A model generated the notes under the pieces. That model ran no database searches, was not told where the DNA came from, and saw nothing but the letters and a program-made list of their open reading frames with translations. DNA of 64,000 bases from positions 186,001 to 250,000 of the forward strand of contig JAVLUG010000003.1 of the NCBI GenBank assembly GCA_031629035.1, in the 5' to 3' direction. Source of the stretch: MVYY01 sp012517575 (GTDB taxonomy: Bacteria > Bacteroidota > Bacteroidia > Bacteroidales > Paludibacteraceae). The position numbers and the translations under genes were made by a program. Positions within the stretch are counted from its first letter, which is position 1; every line of letters starts with the position of its first letter. Positions 63,041 through 64,000 of the stretch are shown piece after piece.

Positions 63041-64000
63041 TTAATAACCCAGATTCTGCTTCAACAAAGGATTTGCATTTAATTGTGTTTCCGGAATGGG
63101 GAAAAGTTCATGTTTCCCTTTTTCAAAAGGACTCATATCTTTGCCTTCTTTTGCAATATATTTCTCCCGATAAGCATTCATTACATCACCAGCAATTCCC
63201 CATCTTACCAAATCAAACCAGCGTTGTCCTTCCATGGCAAATTCCACACGTCGTTCATGGCGAATAGCTTTCCGCAAATCGGCTTGATTTTCTGTATAAG
63301 AACCATACGGGAAATCAGGTAAAATATTAGGATTGGAAGGATCGGATGTTGAATTTCGAGCACGCAGCCGAATCCAGTTTAATTTGTCTTTCCCTTCTAA
63401 GATATTATTTCTTTCACATGCTGCTTCTGCATACATCAAAATCACATCAGCATATCGGATCACCATTGTGTTGTTTGGAGCGCGGGTAGCATGCTCCAAA
63501 GGAGGCATATAAAATACTTGTTTGCCACCTGTTGTTCTCCAAAATCCTAAAGCAGTTTTTCTGGCATGATAACCATTATCATAAATTCCTGGAGCATATA
63601 CATCGCCCTCATCAAAAGGTAATATCGCTTCATCTCTACGAATATCGCCTGGTTCAAATTCATCATACAAATCTTGTGATGGATGATTGAATCCCCAACC
63701 ATAATTTCCGGCACGTGTACGCGTCATTATGGGATCAAAGTTTCCCCTGGTTCTTCCCAGCCCTCCATAATCAGAAGTTGCTTCGGCCATATATTGGATT
63801 TCAAAAACAGACTCATGCCCATTTTCTTTTTCAAATCTTGCTTCGGTAGGGCTAACATATACCTTGAAAATATTGGAATAATTGCTTTCCAATTGATATT
63901 CCTTGGATTTTATAATGCTATCTCCCAATGACATTACTCTATCATAATCAGAATCGGGATTACTACTATTCAATATATCGAAAAGAATTACTCTCATCAA
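63041..64000 (-). CDS. SusD/RagB family glycan-binding lipoprotein, C-terminal part
   Basis: Partial at the right edge: the frame continues beyond 64000, so at least 319 residues are present and the lipoprotein signal is missing. Seen: a TPR-like helical region with NTMVIRYADVILMYAEAACERNN (the SusD hallmark RYAEVLLMYAEA variant), then IRHERRVEFAMEGQRWFDLVRWG (RagB signature) and the closing HELFPIPETQLNANPLLKQNLGY. SusD proteins hold glycan at the cell surface over a SusC TonB-dependent channel. That partner should lie immediately upstream, past the window. It is 24 bases from the GH16 gene on the same strand, so in the PUL operon. Confidence 0.92.
   Translation of the reverse strand: MMRVILFDILNSSNPDSDYDRVMSLGDSIIKSKEYQLESNYSNIFKVYVSPTEARFEKENGHESVFEIQYMAEATSDYGGLGRTRGNFDPIMTRTRAGNYGWGFNHPSQDLYDEFEPGDIRRDEAILPFDEGDVYAPGIYDNGYHARKTALGFWRTTGGKQVFYMPPLEHATRAPNNTMVIRYADVILMYAEAACERNNILEGKDKLNWIRLRARNSTSDPSNPNILPDFPYGSYTENQADLRKAIRHERRVEFAMEGQRWFDLVRWGIAGDVMNAYREKYIAKEGKDMSPFEKGKHELFPIPETQLNANPLLKQNLGY

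Noticed and set aside
1..64000. CRISPR array, rRNA operon, prophage or complete insertion sequence
   Set aside because: No regularly spaced repeats, rRNA motifs, phage structural genes or transposase motifs were seen on either strand.

Overview
The window is AT-rich DNA from a member of the Bacteroidetes, most likely a Bacteroidales-type anaerobe (order-level placement is inference). The support is: several secreted proteins ending in type IX secretion (T9SS, Por) sorting domains; a SusD-family protein; a Y_Y_Y/propeller sensor-regulator; promoter -7 boxes of the TAnnTTTG type; few Shine-Dalgarno sequences; and Bacteroidetes-type families such as DUF6232, DUF5063 and an archaeal-type phosphoglycerate mutase beside threonine synthase.

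Layout. 1-2744 (-) is the start of a large protein with DUF7477-like repeats, TPRs and two CbxX-type AAA+ ATPase domains; it runs off the left edge. 2.9-9.0 kb holds a DUF6232 membrane protein, an acyltransferase-3 divergent from an AraC regulator, and a Ca2+ P-type ATPase. 9.2-11.3 kb holds N-carbamoylputrescine amidase and agmatine deiminase (agmatine to putrescine). 15.6 kb holds a carboxyspermidine/carboxynorspermidine dehydrogenase, so the two polyamine blocks bracket an accessory island at about 11.4-15.15 kb. The island has three minus-strand genes (a frameshifted DUF2971 gene, an HNH protein, an AIPR-family protein) separated by related structured repeats that look like integron attC sites. 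No integrase is visible.

16.8-24.9 kb is mostly housekeeping: a small protein, an ECF sigma factor, an RlmI-like rRNA methyltransferase, a 3'-5' exonuclease, DUF5063, DUF2007, FolK, then PlsY, a DegV/FakB-like and a FakA-like protein. The last three form a coherent set for feeding fatty acids into phospholipid via acyl-phosphate. 25.6-30.5 kb is a tight four-gene restriction-type island: methyltransferase, restriction-endonuclease-like protein, GmrSD-like DUF262/DUF1524 nuclease, second methyltransferase. 30.6-42.7 kb returns to core genes: rpe, comEC, an NrnA-like phosphoesterase, an apgM/putative homoserine kinase with thrC, membrane proteins, an M3 peptidase lipoprotein, ribF and a HAD hydrolase. 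A tRNA with anticodon CAT follows at 42776.

43.2-47.9 kb encodes a 1542-residue secreted T9SS cargo with two intact gluzincin peptidase modules, a third degenerate one and a LamG domain. Next come a small winged-helix protein (58 aa), prephenate dehydrogenase and an AmpG-like transporter with a large loop insertion. 51.6-64.0 kb is part of a polysaccharide-utilisation locus: a membrane one-component sensor-regulator (+), then on the minus strand (transcribed right to left) SusD (partial), GH16, GH128-CBM6, an FN3/CBM surface protein, GH2 and a second GH16. The two GH16 enzymes plus GH128 point to beta-1,3-glucan (laminarin or fungal/curdlan type) as substrate. SusC would lie beyond the right edge. 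A decayed copy of a T9SS C-terminal coding end lies at 57936-58057.
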